A program made the translations under genes and the position numbers. From NCBI GenBank assembly GCA_016218155.1, contig JACREQ010000011.1, forward strand, positions 62,001-126,000: a stretch of DNA of 64,000 nucleotides. The letters are read 5' to 3'. This DNA comes from Bacteroidia bacterium (GTDB lineage: Bacteria > Bacteroidota > Bacteroidia > Bacteroidales > GWA2-32-17). Positions 1 through 8,234 of this stretch are shown piece by piece (position 1 is the first letter of the stretch; each line of letters opens with the position of its first letter). The notes beneath the pieces are model-generated. The model was not told the DNA's origin and searched no databases. It was given only the letters and a program-made list of their open reading frames with translations.

Positions 1-777
1 TGCATTAAAATGCCACCATTCTGTTGAAATACTCGAAAATCCTGCAAAAGCCATAGCAGATCTTAAGATTAACCTGTTATTTATTTGTAATGGTGAAAGT
101 TTTCCCTGTTTTAAAAATTCAGGTTCCAGTGATGGATAGGCGAGATCGTCAAAAGAATCAAAACCTGTTCCCATATCTAGCCAATTACCTGCTGTATCAG
201 AGAGTGTTATGTCAACTGCTGCGCCATAATTATGAAGACTATGATAAATTGGATTTGCTATAAATTTATCTTTATCATTCTCGGGAACCTGAGCTTCATT
301 CCACATTATTTGTTGTAAAGATAGTGGTCTTGCGGCATCTAAAACTACAATGCGATATTGAGGCATTAATTTAATTAAGTTATTTGAAGCTATTACTAAC
401 TTTGCAGCAACATCTTTTTGAAGATAGGCATGTGTTAAACTGCCATATATGTTTTTTTTAAGAAAGTTTGAAGTCGTAGCATATTGCAGACTAACAATAA
501 TATTTGAATCGATACTGCTAATATCAACCAATCCATAATGTTGCATAATCTGCTCGATTTCGCCTATGTTTCTTTTGAAGTATTTAGTTTTAGTATTTTT
601 AAAACTGATTGTTTTGTTACCTTTTATACAATCAGATAAAAAATAATTGTTTTTTTTATTCTCAGTATTATGAAAATTAACAACGTGAACAGGTAAACTA
701 ATTAAAAATTTAAATAATGATAAAACTATTAAAAAGTTTTTACTTAAAAAGTATATCTTTGAAATTATAACTAACAC
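1..777 (-). CDS. D-alanyl-D-alanine dipeptidase (VanX/DdpX-like, M15), C-terminus cut by window edge
   Basis: The frame is open from about position 800 to base 1 on the minus strand and runs off the left end. The translation has the zinc dipeptidase signature SLHNYGAAVD (the SxHxxGxAxD motif of the VanX family, around 210-240) and, near the edge, EWWHF, which supplies the catalytic Glu and the last zinc His. An earlier DAARPLSLQQIMW segment is also typical. The family cleaves D-Ala-D-Ala or related dipeptides in cell-wall turnover. The start is uncertain. The only upstream start codon in frame is GTG at 777, which gives a hydrophobic N-terminus that could be a signal or anchor; the next is an ATG near 546, just before the conserved domain. 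The gene is divergent from the DPP IV-like gene at 837, and its chosen start overlaps that gene's promoter. Confidence 0.85.
   Translation of the reverse strand, partial: MLVIISKIYFLSKNFLIVLSLFKFLISLPVHVVNFHNTENKKNNYFLSDCIKGNKTISFKNTKTKYFKRNIGEIEQIMQHYGLVDISSIDSNIIVSLQYATTSNFLKKNIYGSLTHAYLQKDVAAKLVIASNNLIKLMPQYRIVVLDAARPLSLQQIMWNEAQVPENDKDKFIANPIYHSLHNYGAAVDITLSDTAGNWLDMGTGFDSFDDLAYPSLEPEFLKQGKLSPLQINNRLILRSAMAFAGFSSISTEWWHFNA
754..761 (+). promoter_or_regulatory. -7 box TATCTTTG of the DPP IV-like gene
   Basis: TATCTTTG matches the Bacteroidota -7 consensus TAnnTTTG and lies 75 bases upstream of the ATG at 837. No clear -33 TTTG is placed at the usual distance; only a T-run is present near 737-740. 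Confidence 0.5.
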
Positions 778-836
778 GGCTTTGGCTTTGGGCGTGAAAA
801 TAGAATAATTAGTCAATAAATCAAAACAATTTGTAT

Positions 837-2981
837 ATGAAAAAAATTTCTATTTTGTTTATCTTTCAGATAATCTGTTTTGTAACTTTGTTTTCGCAAA
901 CAAGATTACTTACAATTGATGAAGCAACAATTGGACAATATCGTCAATTTTATCCTCAATCGATATATTCTCCAGAATGGCGACCTGGTGGCGAAAATTA
1001 CACATTTATTAAAAAAGGTGGTTTGTTTCAAAGTTCTGCAAAAGATAATTCCGAAAAGGAAGTATTAACAAAAAAAGAATTTACTACTGCATTTGAAGAA
1101 GTTAAAGTAACTGATGTTACCGGATTCGGAGCTTTTTCATGGATATTTCCATCAATGTTAAAAGTTGAAAGACCTGATGGTGTTGCTTTATTTAATGTGG
1201 ATACTAAAAAAATTGAATCATATATTAAAATAGATGACTCTATAGAAAATCAGGACTTCTCTGTGGAAAGTAAAATGCTTGCTTTTACAAAAGCAAACAA
1301 CTTGTATGTTGCAGATGTAAATTCAAAAATAACTGCAGTATCAAATGAAAAAAATACAGGAATTGTATATGGAAAAACGGTTCATCGTAATGAATTTGGA
1401 ATAGAAAAAGGAACATTCTGGAGTCCATCAGGAAAAAAGCTTGCATTTTATCGAATGGATGAAAGTATGATAACTCAATATCCATTAGTAGATATTGAAC
1501 CAAGAATTGCAGAATTACGAAACTTGCGTTATCCAATGGCAGGAATGCAAAGTCACGAAGTTACCGTTGGAGTTTTTTCTGTTGATAACGGGAAAATAAT
1601 TTATTTAAAAACTGGTGAACCTAAAGTACAATATCTTACAAGTATTTCATGGAGTAATGATGAGAAATATATTTTTATTGCTGTGCTTAATCCTCAGCAG
1701 AATCATATGAAATTTAATCAGTATGATGCTGTTACAGGTGACTATATTAAGACTCTTTTTGAGGAAAAGAACGATAAATATGTAGAGCCGTTAAAACCTG
1801 CTGTATTTCTAAAAAAATCATCCGGAAAATTTATTTGGGAAAGTCAGCGTGATGGATATAATCATTTATATTTATATGATATCAATGGTAAATTGTTAAA
1901 ACAAATTACAAAAGGTAATTGGGCTGTTATAGAATTTAAAGGTTTTAATGATTCAGAAACTGAATTGTTTTATGTATCAACAGAAAAAAGTCCGTTGGAA
2001 CGTAACTTGTATTCAGTAAATATTGAAACTGGTAAAACTGTATGTTTAACAACTGAGAAGGGCTATCATTCTGCAATGTTAAGCGATTCGAAAAAATATG
2101 TTTTAGATCAATACAGTTCAGTAGAATATGCAAATATTTTTAATATAAATGATGCTGATGGCAAAAAGGTTAAAGAATTGCTAAATGCACCAAATCCATT
2201 AAAGGAAATTTCGATGCCAGAAATGGAAATGATTAAAATTAAAGCTGCAGATGGTAAGACCGATTTATATGGGAGAGTAATTAAACCTTTAAATTTTGAT
2301 AAAACAAAAAAATATCCTGCAATACTTTATGTATATGGCGGACCACATGCACAACTTGTAGAAAATTCATGGCTTGGTGGAGCACCATTATGGGATTTTT
2401 ATATGGCCCAAAAAGGATATGTTGTGATAACAATAGACAATAGAGGATCAGCAAATCGTGGTTTTGAGTTTGAAAGTGTTATTCACAGAAATTGTGGAGA
2501 AGCAGAAGCTCTTGATCAGATGGAAGCAGTTAAGTACCTAAAGAATCTTGGTTATGTTGACGAAAAAAGAATTGGAGTTCATGGTTGGAGTTATGGAGGT
2601 TTTATGACAATAAATTTAATGACAACCTTTCCAGATGTATTTAAAGCAGGAGTTGCAGGCGGACCTGTAATTGACTGGAAATATTATGAAGTAATGTATG
2701 GCGAAAGATATATGGATACTCCTCAGGAAAATGCTGAAGGCTATCAGAAAACAAGTTTAATTCACAAAGCAAAAAATCTTAAGGGAGATTTGTTAATTAT
2801 TCATGGATATATTGATGATACTGTTGTTTTGCAAAATAGTCTGGCATTTTTGCAGCAATGTATTATCGATGGTATTTTAGTTGATTATTTCCTTTATCCT
2901 GAGCATCCGCATAATGTTCGCGGTATGGATAGAATACATTTAATGAAAAAAATTACTAAATATTTTGATGATAATTTGTAA
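837..2981 (+). CDS. Secreted prolyl oligopeptidase-family peptidase (dipeptidyl peptidase IV-like, S9)
   Basis: The product (714 residues) starts with a signal peptide (MKKISILFIF... ending FSQ), has a beta-propeller-like middle (DPPIV_N) and a C-terminal alpha/beta hydrolase domain. The catalytic triad is visible: Ser585 in GWSYGG, Asp660 in GYIDDTV and His692 in EHPHNVRG. DPP IV enzymes remove X-Pro dipeptides from peptide N-termini, usually in the periplasm of Bacteroidota. A TTG lies in frame two codons upstream at 831, but the ATG at 837 begins a normal signal peptide and was preferred. The gene ends 40 bases before a shared bidirectional terminator and is convergent with the next gene. 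The length fits the family. DPP IV versus a related S9B prolyl tripeptidyl peptidase cannot be settled by eye. Confidence 0.93.
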   Translation: MKKISILFIFQIICFVTLFSQTRLLTIDEATIGQYRQFYPQSIYSPEWRPGGENYTFIKKGGLFQSSAKDNSEKEVLTKKEFTTAFEEVKVTDVTGFGAFSWIFPSMLKVERPDGVALFNVDTKKIESYIKIDDSIENQDFSVESKMLAFTKANNLYVADVNSKITAVSNEKNTGIVYGKTVHRNEFGIEKGTFWSPSGKKLAFYRMDESMITQYPLVDIEPRIAELRNLRYPMAGMQSHEVTVGVFSVDNGKIIYLKTGEPKVQYLTSISWSNDEKYIFIAVLNPQQNHMKFNQYDAVTGDYIKTLFEEKNDKYVEPLKPAVFLKKSSGKFIWESQRDGYNHLYLYDINGKLLKQITKGNWAVIEFKGFNDSETELFYVSTEKSPLERNLYSVNIETGKTVCLTTEKGYHSAMLSDSKKYVLDQYSSVEYANIFNINDADGKKVKELLNAPNPLKEISMPEMEMIKIKAADGKTDLYGRVIKPLNFDKTKKYPAILYVYGGPHAQLVENSWLGGAPLWDFYMAQKGYVVITIDNRGSANRGFEFESVIHRNCGEAEALDQMEAVKYLKNLGYVDEKRIGVHGWSYGGFMTINLMTTFPDVFKAGVAGGPVIDWKYYEVMYGERYMDTPQENAEGYQKTSLIHKAKNLKGDLLIIHGYIDDTVVLQNSLAFLQQCIIDGILVDYFLYPEHPHNVRGMDRIHLMKKITKYFDDNL

Positions 2982-3022
2982 TTTGGTTATGTGTTGAAAA
3001 CTCAGGTTAGTAAAATGGTTAT

Positions 3023-3058
3023 AAAAAAAGGCTGCTCAAATCTGAGCAGCCTTTTTTT
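3023..3058. terminator. Bidirectional rho-independent terminator
   Basis: Nine-base perfect arms GGCTGCTCA/TGAGCAGCC (3030-3038 and 3043-3051) surround a 4-base loop, with an A-run on the left and a T-run on the right. It lies between convergent genes and can serve both. Confidence 0.92.
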
Positions 3059-3076
3059 ATTTATGACAATTTGTTA

Positions 3077-4462
3077 TTACATCACAACTAACTTTTTATT
3101 GTAGTTTTCATTACCTGATTTTACATTAACAATGTAAATTCCTTTATTGAATTTTGAAAAGTCGAATGATGTATTAGAAATACCATTAACATTTAATGTT
3201 TGGTTAAAAATTATTTTTCCAGTAACATCGATAACAGAAATATTCATGTCAGAATTGTTAGCTCCATTAATAGAGAAATTAACAACATCTTTACCTGGAT
3301 TTGGGAAAATATTTAAATCGTTACCATTTACAAGTTGGTACATATTAACACCGGTAGGTGCGATATAACGATATTTTAAAATTGAATTTATTGTTTGAGC
3401 CTGATCATAATTACCTACCCAACCAATTTGTTCATTATAAAAACCTACTGCTAAGCATTGAATATTTGAACCTGTAGGTTGTAAGAAGTAAGGATCATTA
3501 TAATCATTCCATGTTAAGCCACCATCTTCGCTGTGTGAAACACCTGCAGCAGTTGCTAAATCAGGAGAGGTAGCAATGAAAGTGTTTACTGATCCAGGAG
3601 CATAACACATTGCATAGTCATAAAATGCACCTGTTGGAACATATGCTAACCATGTAGTTCCGCCATCGGTAGTGTATTTCCATGTCCATGTTGTTGTAGC
3701 TGTTACGTAAGTAGCACAAATAATATAATTAGCACTAGAAGCATAAACTTTTACACTTCCATAAGCTGCTGATGTGAATGGAGCTGTAGCAGTAACTGCC
3801 CATGTTGCACCAAAGTCAGTTGTTCTTAAAATACGTCCATGGTCAGTCATAATAAAACCAATACCTCCTGGAACTATTGCAGCGCAGTCAGCACCGTTAA
3901 ATCCATATTCAGAAGCAGGAACAGGAGTAACACTTGTTGTTGCAGGTGTCCAAGTTAAACCGGCATTTGAAGTTGTGAAAATTTCATAACTACCGCCTAC
4001 TGGGTCACCATAACAAAAACCTTTAGTACGATCCCAGAATTTAACGCCATCTGCAAATGAAGAAGCGCTATTAATTACTCCGGTAACAACAGTCCATGTT
4101 GTGCCACCATCAAAAGTTCCCCAAAATGAAGGAGCATTTGAAACTGTGTCCATTGCAACAGCAAAGCATGTGTCGTAAGCAGCAGCAGAAATAAGTCTTG
4201 GCATTACATTCGTACCCATTCCTGTAAATGCGCCTGCAGTCCATGTTGTTCCACCATTCTGAGTTCTTGAAAACGCTCTGATGTCAACTCCGGTTCCTGA
4301 GCCATTAAAGCCCTTAACCCAAACTACATTGCTGTCAACAACCCAAATATCATTAACACCACTACTTGTTCCGGGTAAATTTGTGTTCTGTTGCGACCAT
4401 TCTTGAGCATACATTCCAATGCTCATTAAAAATAATGCAATAAAAAGTAAATTTCTTTTCAT
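3077..4462 (-). CDS. T9SS cargo protein with YCF48/BNR-like propeller repeats
   Basis: The 461-residue product has a signal peptide (ending MYAQ), then repeats built around GGTTW and 'DGGLTWN' motifs typical of sialidase/YCF48-like beta-propellers, then a C-terminal type A T9SS sorting domain (LNIFPNPGKDVVNFSI through GIYIVNVKSG to the KKLVVM tail). It is expected to cross the outer membrane through the T9SS and be anchored to or released from the surface. No enzymatic residues are recognised. Transcription probably starts from a well-formed promoter just upstream (4486-4517) and ends at the shared terminator. Confidence 0.9.
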   Translation of the reverse strand: MKRNLLFIALFLMSIGMYAQEWSQQNTNLPGTSSGVNDIWVVDSNVVWVKGFNGSGTGVDIRAFSRTQNGGTTWTAGAFTGMGTNVMPRLISAAAYDTCFAVAMDTVSNAPSFWGTFDGGTTWTVVTGVINSASSFADGVKFWDRTKGFCYGDPVGGSYEIFTTSNAGLTWTPATTSVTPVPASEYGFNGADCAAIVPGGIGFIMTDHGRILRTTDFGATWAVTATAPFTSAAYGSVKVYASSANYIICATYVTATTTWTWKYTTDGGTTWLAYVPTGAFYDYAMCYAPGSVNTFIATSPDLATAAGVSHSEDGGLTWNDYNDPYFLQPTGSNIQCLAVGFYNEQIGWVGNYDQAQTINSILKYRYIAPTGVNMYQLVNGNDLNIFPNPGKDVVNFSINGANNSDMNISVIDVTGKIIFNQTLNVNGISNTSFDFSKFNKGIYIVNVKSGNENYNKKLVVM

Positions 4463-4485
4463 AATTTTAATATTTAGTTAATTGT

Positions 4486-4517
4486 CAAAATTATAATTTT
4501 TTTACTTATAAAGCAAA
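4486..4517 (-). promoter_or_regulatory. Bacteroidota-type promoter for the T9SS cargo gene at 3077-4462
   Basis: Read on the minus strand this is TTTG-N20-TAATTTTG: the -7 box is CAAAATTA at 4486-4493 and the -33 box is CAAA at 4514-4517. It ends 23 bases from the start codon. Confidence 0.7.
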
Positions 4518-4591
4518 ATCAATTAAGTTATATTTTGTATAATCGCTGATCATTAAGATATTATGTTAATTTGTGATGCCTGTAATTATAC

Positions 4592-4629
4592 AAAAAAAGC
4601 CGTGTAAAATCTAAGTGGATTTACACGGC
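4592..4629 (-). terminator. Terminator of the MuiA-like gene
   Basis: Ten-base perfect arms GCCGTGTAAA (4599-4608) and TTTACACGGC (4620-4629), followed on the minus strand by a seven-T run. It sits 20 bases past the stop codon. Confidence 0.9.
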
Positions 4630-4648
4630 TTAATTACTTAATTAAAAT

Positions 4649-6364
4649 TTAATTCAAATTTGCTAGTGGCTTATTTTTGTCGCTTTCAATTGAGTATGTA
4701 AATTTTAAAGTTTTACTTTCATTTGTTGTAAGTTTTACTTTCCATGTTAATAATCCGGTAGATTCGTCAAGATTTGCACCCTTTGTTATTAAAGGAGTTA
4801 CTATAATTTCTTTATCGTTAGATACCGGAATCTGATCGTTAACAATAAGGTTAACAGTTGTTGATTTGTTATTTTTTATGTTAATTTCGTAAGCAATTGT
4901 TTTAATTTGATTTGTACCCATTAATACATTTTTACTGTCTTCTTTTTGTTTTTTTCTTTCAACCATAATGCTTCTGTCGCGACCTAAAGCAAGTTCAATA
5001 GTGTCAGATAGCTCAGAAGTATTTAAGGCTGTTGCTCCTACATAACTTCCATTAAAAAAAATGCTAGCCTGACCAGGTAATAAATCATATTCTTCAAAAT
5101 CAGTAATTTTTGCAATTAAAAATGCTTGTTTATCAACTTTTGGAGTTAGGTAATATGAATATTCGGTTTTTAAATTAATGTTTTGAACTGCAATCATGTG
5201 TGTTTCACCATCAGAAGGTATTGTATATTCAAGTGGTATTTTGTATTCAATATTTGTCATAGTTTCTGCAGTTTGTACAAAATCAGCTGAAGTTAAAGCT
5301 TGTGAAAATCCACCGGTGGTTGAAGGACGTGAAGATTCTGATGAAAGGGCTCTGTCTTCTTCTCTGGCTTGTTTTGCAAGATCTTTTTTGTATGAATTCT
5401 GATAATAATTGTAACTTAAATACAATATTGGTAAATATGGTTTAACATTATTTGAATTAGGTGTTATTGTAGATAAAGTAATATTAACGTCTTTCCAGTC
5501 TTCGCCACTGTTTTGATATACACTTGCTTTTTGTATAAGTTTTAATGGTTTGTCGCTGCTTTCTGCACGAATATCATAGGTAGATGTCCAGCCAGCCGAG
5601 TTTACCAGATAGCTTATTTCTAACTTACCATTAGTTTGTGCTTGTGCGGATATTGTTACAACAACTTGATTCTTTGGCTCTTCAACTTTAACTGGATTTA
5701 CCTGTGAATTATATGATTTAAGATTAGCAAGCCTTTCGTTCATTTTATTTTTTCTATTGTTTAATTTTAATATGGCTTTTGATATTTCAAGAAGTTTTTT
5801 GTTAATATCAAAAAGTTGGGTTCTGAAATAACTGAATGCATCTTTAATTTCGGGAATTGTATCGCTTCCTCCTGTAATTAATTTGTTGTTTTCTATTAAT
5901 CTTTTTTCGAATTTTAAAATATCAGCCTGACCATTATAATCATCAATTTCAAACTGAATATTTGATAATGAATCCTCTAAAAGGTTGATGTCTTTTATTA
6001 TTTTAATTGGAATAACATTATCCAGTGGTAAAACTGCTTCAGGGTTTTTAATTCTGTGTTTAACATCAAGTATAGTAAAAACACCTGAGCCATTTACCTG
6101 AATACTTGCTTCGTTAATTAATGGCGATACAGCATCAAAAATAATTTCATATGTGCCTGCGCCAATAGAAAAATTACCCGATCTGTACACTTGTGCCGAT
6201 GAGGTAAATACAGTTACTTTATCTATTTTAGATTTAATAACTACTTCTTTGTTTTCTGCTTTTGTTACATTAATAAGAAAAAACATAGTAGTTGCAAGAA
6301 GTATAAATTTTATTGAATAATAATTTTGCTTCTTTGTTCTGTTTAAAAAAAATGTCTTTTTCAT
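4649..6364 (-). CDS. MuiA-like protein (DUF4140/DUF4139)
   Basis: The product (571 residues) carries an N-terminal hydrophobic segment, a DUF4140-like domain (IDKVTVFTSSAQVYR, about residues 40-135), a charged helical stretch likely to form a coiled coil, and a C-terminal DUF4139 domain with the typical VSYLV-like 'GWTSTYDIRA' and SGEDWKDV motifs. The family is named for the mucoidy inhibitor A; its biochemical role is not known. The frame stays open to 6442, but the ATG at 6364 starts the only sensible signal/anchor sequence and was chosen. A middle segment rich in Ser/Arg (ALSSESSRPSTTGG) matches the flexible insert common in this family. Confidence 0.85.
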   Translation of the reverse strand: MKKTFFLNRTKKQNYYSIKFILLATTMFFLINVTKAENKEVVIKSKIDKVTVFTSSAQVYRSGNFSIGAGTYEIIFDAVSPLINEASIQVNGSGVFTILDVKHRIKNPEAVLPLDNVIPIKIIKDINLLEDSLSNIQFEIDDYNGQADILKFEKRLIENNKLITGGSDTIPEIKDAFSYFRTQLFDINKKLLEISKAILKLNNRKNKMNERLANLKSYNSQVNPVKVEEPKNQVVVTISAQAQTNGKLEISYLVNSAGWTSTYDIRAESSDKPLKLIQKASVYQNSGEDWKDVNITLSTITPNSNNVKPYLPILYLSYNYYQNSYKKDLAKQAREEDRALSSESSRPSTTGGFSQALTSADFVQTAETMTNIEYKIPLEYTIPSDGETHMIAVQNINLKTEYSYYLTPKVDKQAFLIAKITDFEEYDLLPGQASIFFNGSYVGATALNTSELSDTIELALGRDRSIMVERKKQKEDSKNVLMGTNQIKTIAYEINIKNNKSTTVNLIVNDQIPVSNDKEIIVTPLITKGANLDESTGLLTWKVKLTTNESKTLKFTYSIESDKNKPLANLN

Positions 6365-6472
6365 AATCGTGTTTTTTAGTTTTATTTTTTTGAATTTGAA
6401 TTTATGATTCACTAAACACGAAAATTCCATATGAAAAAACAAAGTAATAGGTTAACTTACTAAAATACAGAA

Positions 6473-6502
6473 CAAAAAAAGAGAGGCAAAAAGCCTCTCT
6501 TT
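6473..6502 (-). terminator. Terminator of the lipoprotein gene at 6523-7305
   Basis: Perfect arms AAAGAGAGGC (6478-6487) and GCCTCTCTTT (6493-6502) with a 5-base loop; a T-run follows on the minus strand. Confidence 0.88.
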
Positions 6503-6522
6503 AAAAATATTTTTTTTAAATA

Positions 6523-7305
6523 TTATTGACAACTATATGTGCAAGTTGTTGTACTTGTTTGTGTATTAAATATACTAGCCTGAGAATTAATTGTGCTTAT
6601 TTCATTATTTGATGTATAAGTAAAAGTATTGTCCACTAGTTTTGAACCTGCCGGGAATGTGTTTACTCCATCGGTTTCCTGATTAACTAATGAAACTGAA
6701 ATAATATTATTTTTATTGAAAAAATCAATAAAATCTCCACCAGTATTTGGAAAATCAAATCTGCTTATATTGTTTTTACCGTCAGCAACAAGAACAACTT
6801 CCCATAGTGCTCCACCTCCAAAATCAATTGTTCCTGAAGTTACGTTACCATTTGACCAAACAAGATCAATTATTGACATTGCCTGTTCCTGTGGGTCGTT
6901 TGTAGTCATTGTTATAGCTGTAAGTACTGAACCTGTATATGTGAAATTTGTTGTAGTTGTATATACGCTTCTTGTTTTTACAGATGAGGTTAAAATACTT
7001 CCTGTATAATTATATGCTATTGAACTGTATAATGTCGAATTTTGATAGCTGTTTACTTCACTGATTTTTCCGGCAGTATTATAAATAATAGTATCCATTC
7101 TGTATGAATTGCCAGAAATAATTTTTATTACTTTTTTTGCTGAATTGTATGTATACTTTGAGGTGTCAGAATATCCACCCTGAGTTTCAACTTTCTGTGT
7201 TAATTGGCAAGTAACTGCCGGAGCACTTGTAGTATTTTTATCTTTTTTACAGCTAAAAAATGCAATTGATAAAATTGCCAGAATAATAAATGAATTTGTT
7301 TTCAT
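6523..7305 (-). CDS. Putative lipoprotein of unknown function (first of a tandem pair)
   Basis: The 260-residue product starts with a lipoprotein signal; the lipobox is near residues 16-19 (AFFSCKKD), so Cys19 is the likely lipid site. The rest contains repeating short beta-strand motifs (YTYNSAKKV, YNTAGKISEV, FTYTGSVL) resembling the Tyr-rich repeats of DUF4595-like Bacteroidota lipoproteins. It is expected on the outer or inner membrane facing the periplasm. It is closely related to the interrupted gene next to it (7413-8192): both share the lipobox region, WSNGN, FFNKNNIIS and ETDG...FPAG segments and the CTYxC C-terminus. A -7 box lies 22 bases upstream. Confidence 0.75.
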   Translation of the reverse strand: MKTNSFIILAILSIAFFSCKKDKNTTSAPAVTCQLTQKVETQGGYSDTSKYTYNSAKKVIKIISGNSYRMDTIIYNTAGKISEVNSYQNSTLYSSIAYNYTGSILTSSVKTRSVYTTTTNFTYTGSVLTAITMTTNDPQEQAMSIIDLVWSNGNVTSGTIDFGGGALWEVVLVADGKNNISRFDFPNTGGDFIDFFNKNNIISVSLVNQETDGVNTFPAGSKLVDNTFTYTSNNEISTINSQASIFNTQTSTTTCTYSCQ

Positions 7306-7326
7306 AATAATTAAAATTGATTACTA

Positions 7327-7334
7327 CAAATATA
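7327..7334 (-). promoter_or_regulatory. -7 box of the lipoprotein gene
   Basis: CAAATATA on the plus strand reads TATATTTG on the minus strand, matching TAnnTTTG. A partial -33 element (CAA at 7356-7358) lies 21 bases further upstream. Confidence 0.5.
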
Positions 7335-7412
7335 AATAAATCATTTTAGCATTTACAATTTATGATAAAAAGTCGTAATAATTGTTGTCAATATTATAAG
7401 CTGCAAATTTTA

Positions 7413-8192
7413 TTATTTGCAGTTATAAGTGCAAGTTGTTGTTTTTGCAAGTGAATTAAAATAACCTGGATGTTCAATAATTGTATTTGCTTCACTATTT
7501 GAGGTATATGTGTATGCCTTGTCCAGAATTTTTGTTCCTGCCGGAAAAATATTATTTCCATCTGTTTCTTCGTTAACAAGAGAAATAGATATAATATTAT
7601 TTTTATTGAAAAAATAAATAAAATCTTCTACGTAGTAGGGAGTATCAAATCTTTTATAATTTTTTTTAGTATCTGATAATACTGATACCTCCCAGTTCAT
7701 GTTAGTGCCATAGTTAAAAGTTGCTGAAACAATATTACCATTAGACCAGACAATATCTGTAATTGAATTAATACTAAATTCTGAAAAAAATAAAGTGCTT
7801 GAAATGGAATTAGGTAGTAATGACCCGGAAGGATAATTTAAAATAATAAATCCAGCCCAGGTACCATCAACTATAGTTAATTTATTATTTGTATAATAGA
7901 AATGAGTAGTATTTGTTAATATATTATTTTGGAAAGTATTAATAGAATCTATCTTACCTGATGTGTTATAATATAAACTGTCTTTAAGTAATGAATGTTG
8001 GTAGATAACGTTAATTACTTGGTTTAATAAGTTGTAAGTTTAGTAAGTTGTATCCGAATAACCAGATGTTGATTCGATTTTCTGAGAAAGTTGACAATAA
8101 GTTCCGGTTGTATTATTTGAGTTAGAATCTTTTTTGCAACTGCAAAATGTAATTATTAAAATCGCTAAAAAAACTACTGAATTTATTTTCAT
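7413..8192 (-). pseudogene. Interrupted paralog of the lipoprotein at 6523-7305 (one in-frame TAA)
   Basis: From ATG at 8192 the frame encodes a lipoprotein signal (FCSCKKDSN) and a sequence that aligns throughout with the neighbour. A single TAA at 8040-8042 follows GYSDTTY where the neighbour has GYSDTSKYTYN; the stop replaces the Tyr after the Lys position, consistent with one TAT/TAC to TAA change. After the stop the same frame remains open to the normal CTYNCK end at 7413, with the segments WSNGN and FFNKNNIIS preserved. No frameshift was found. This looks like a recent nonsense mutation or a sequencing error. It is not a selenocysteine site, because the codon is TAA. Confidence 0.85.
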
Positions 8193-8234
8193 GATAAATT
8201 TTAATTGATTGTTAATGGAGTAACAATAATCATT

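Noticed and set aside
8040-8042. Selenocysteine or programmed readthrough at the stop in the lipoprotein paralog
   Set aside because: The codon is TAA, not TGA, and the neighbour has an ordinary Tyr at this place.
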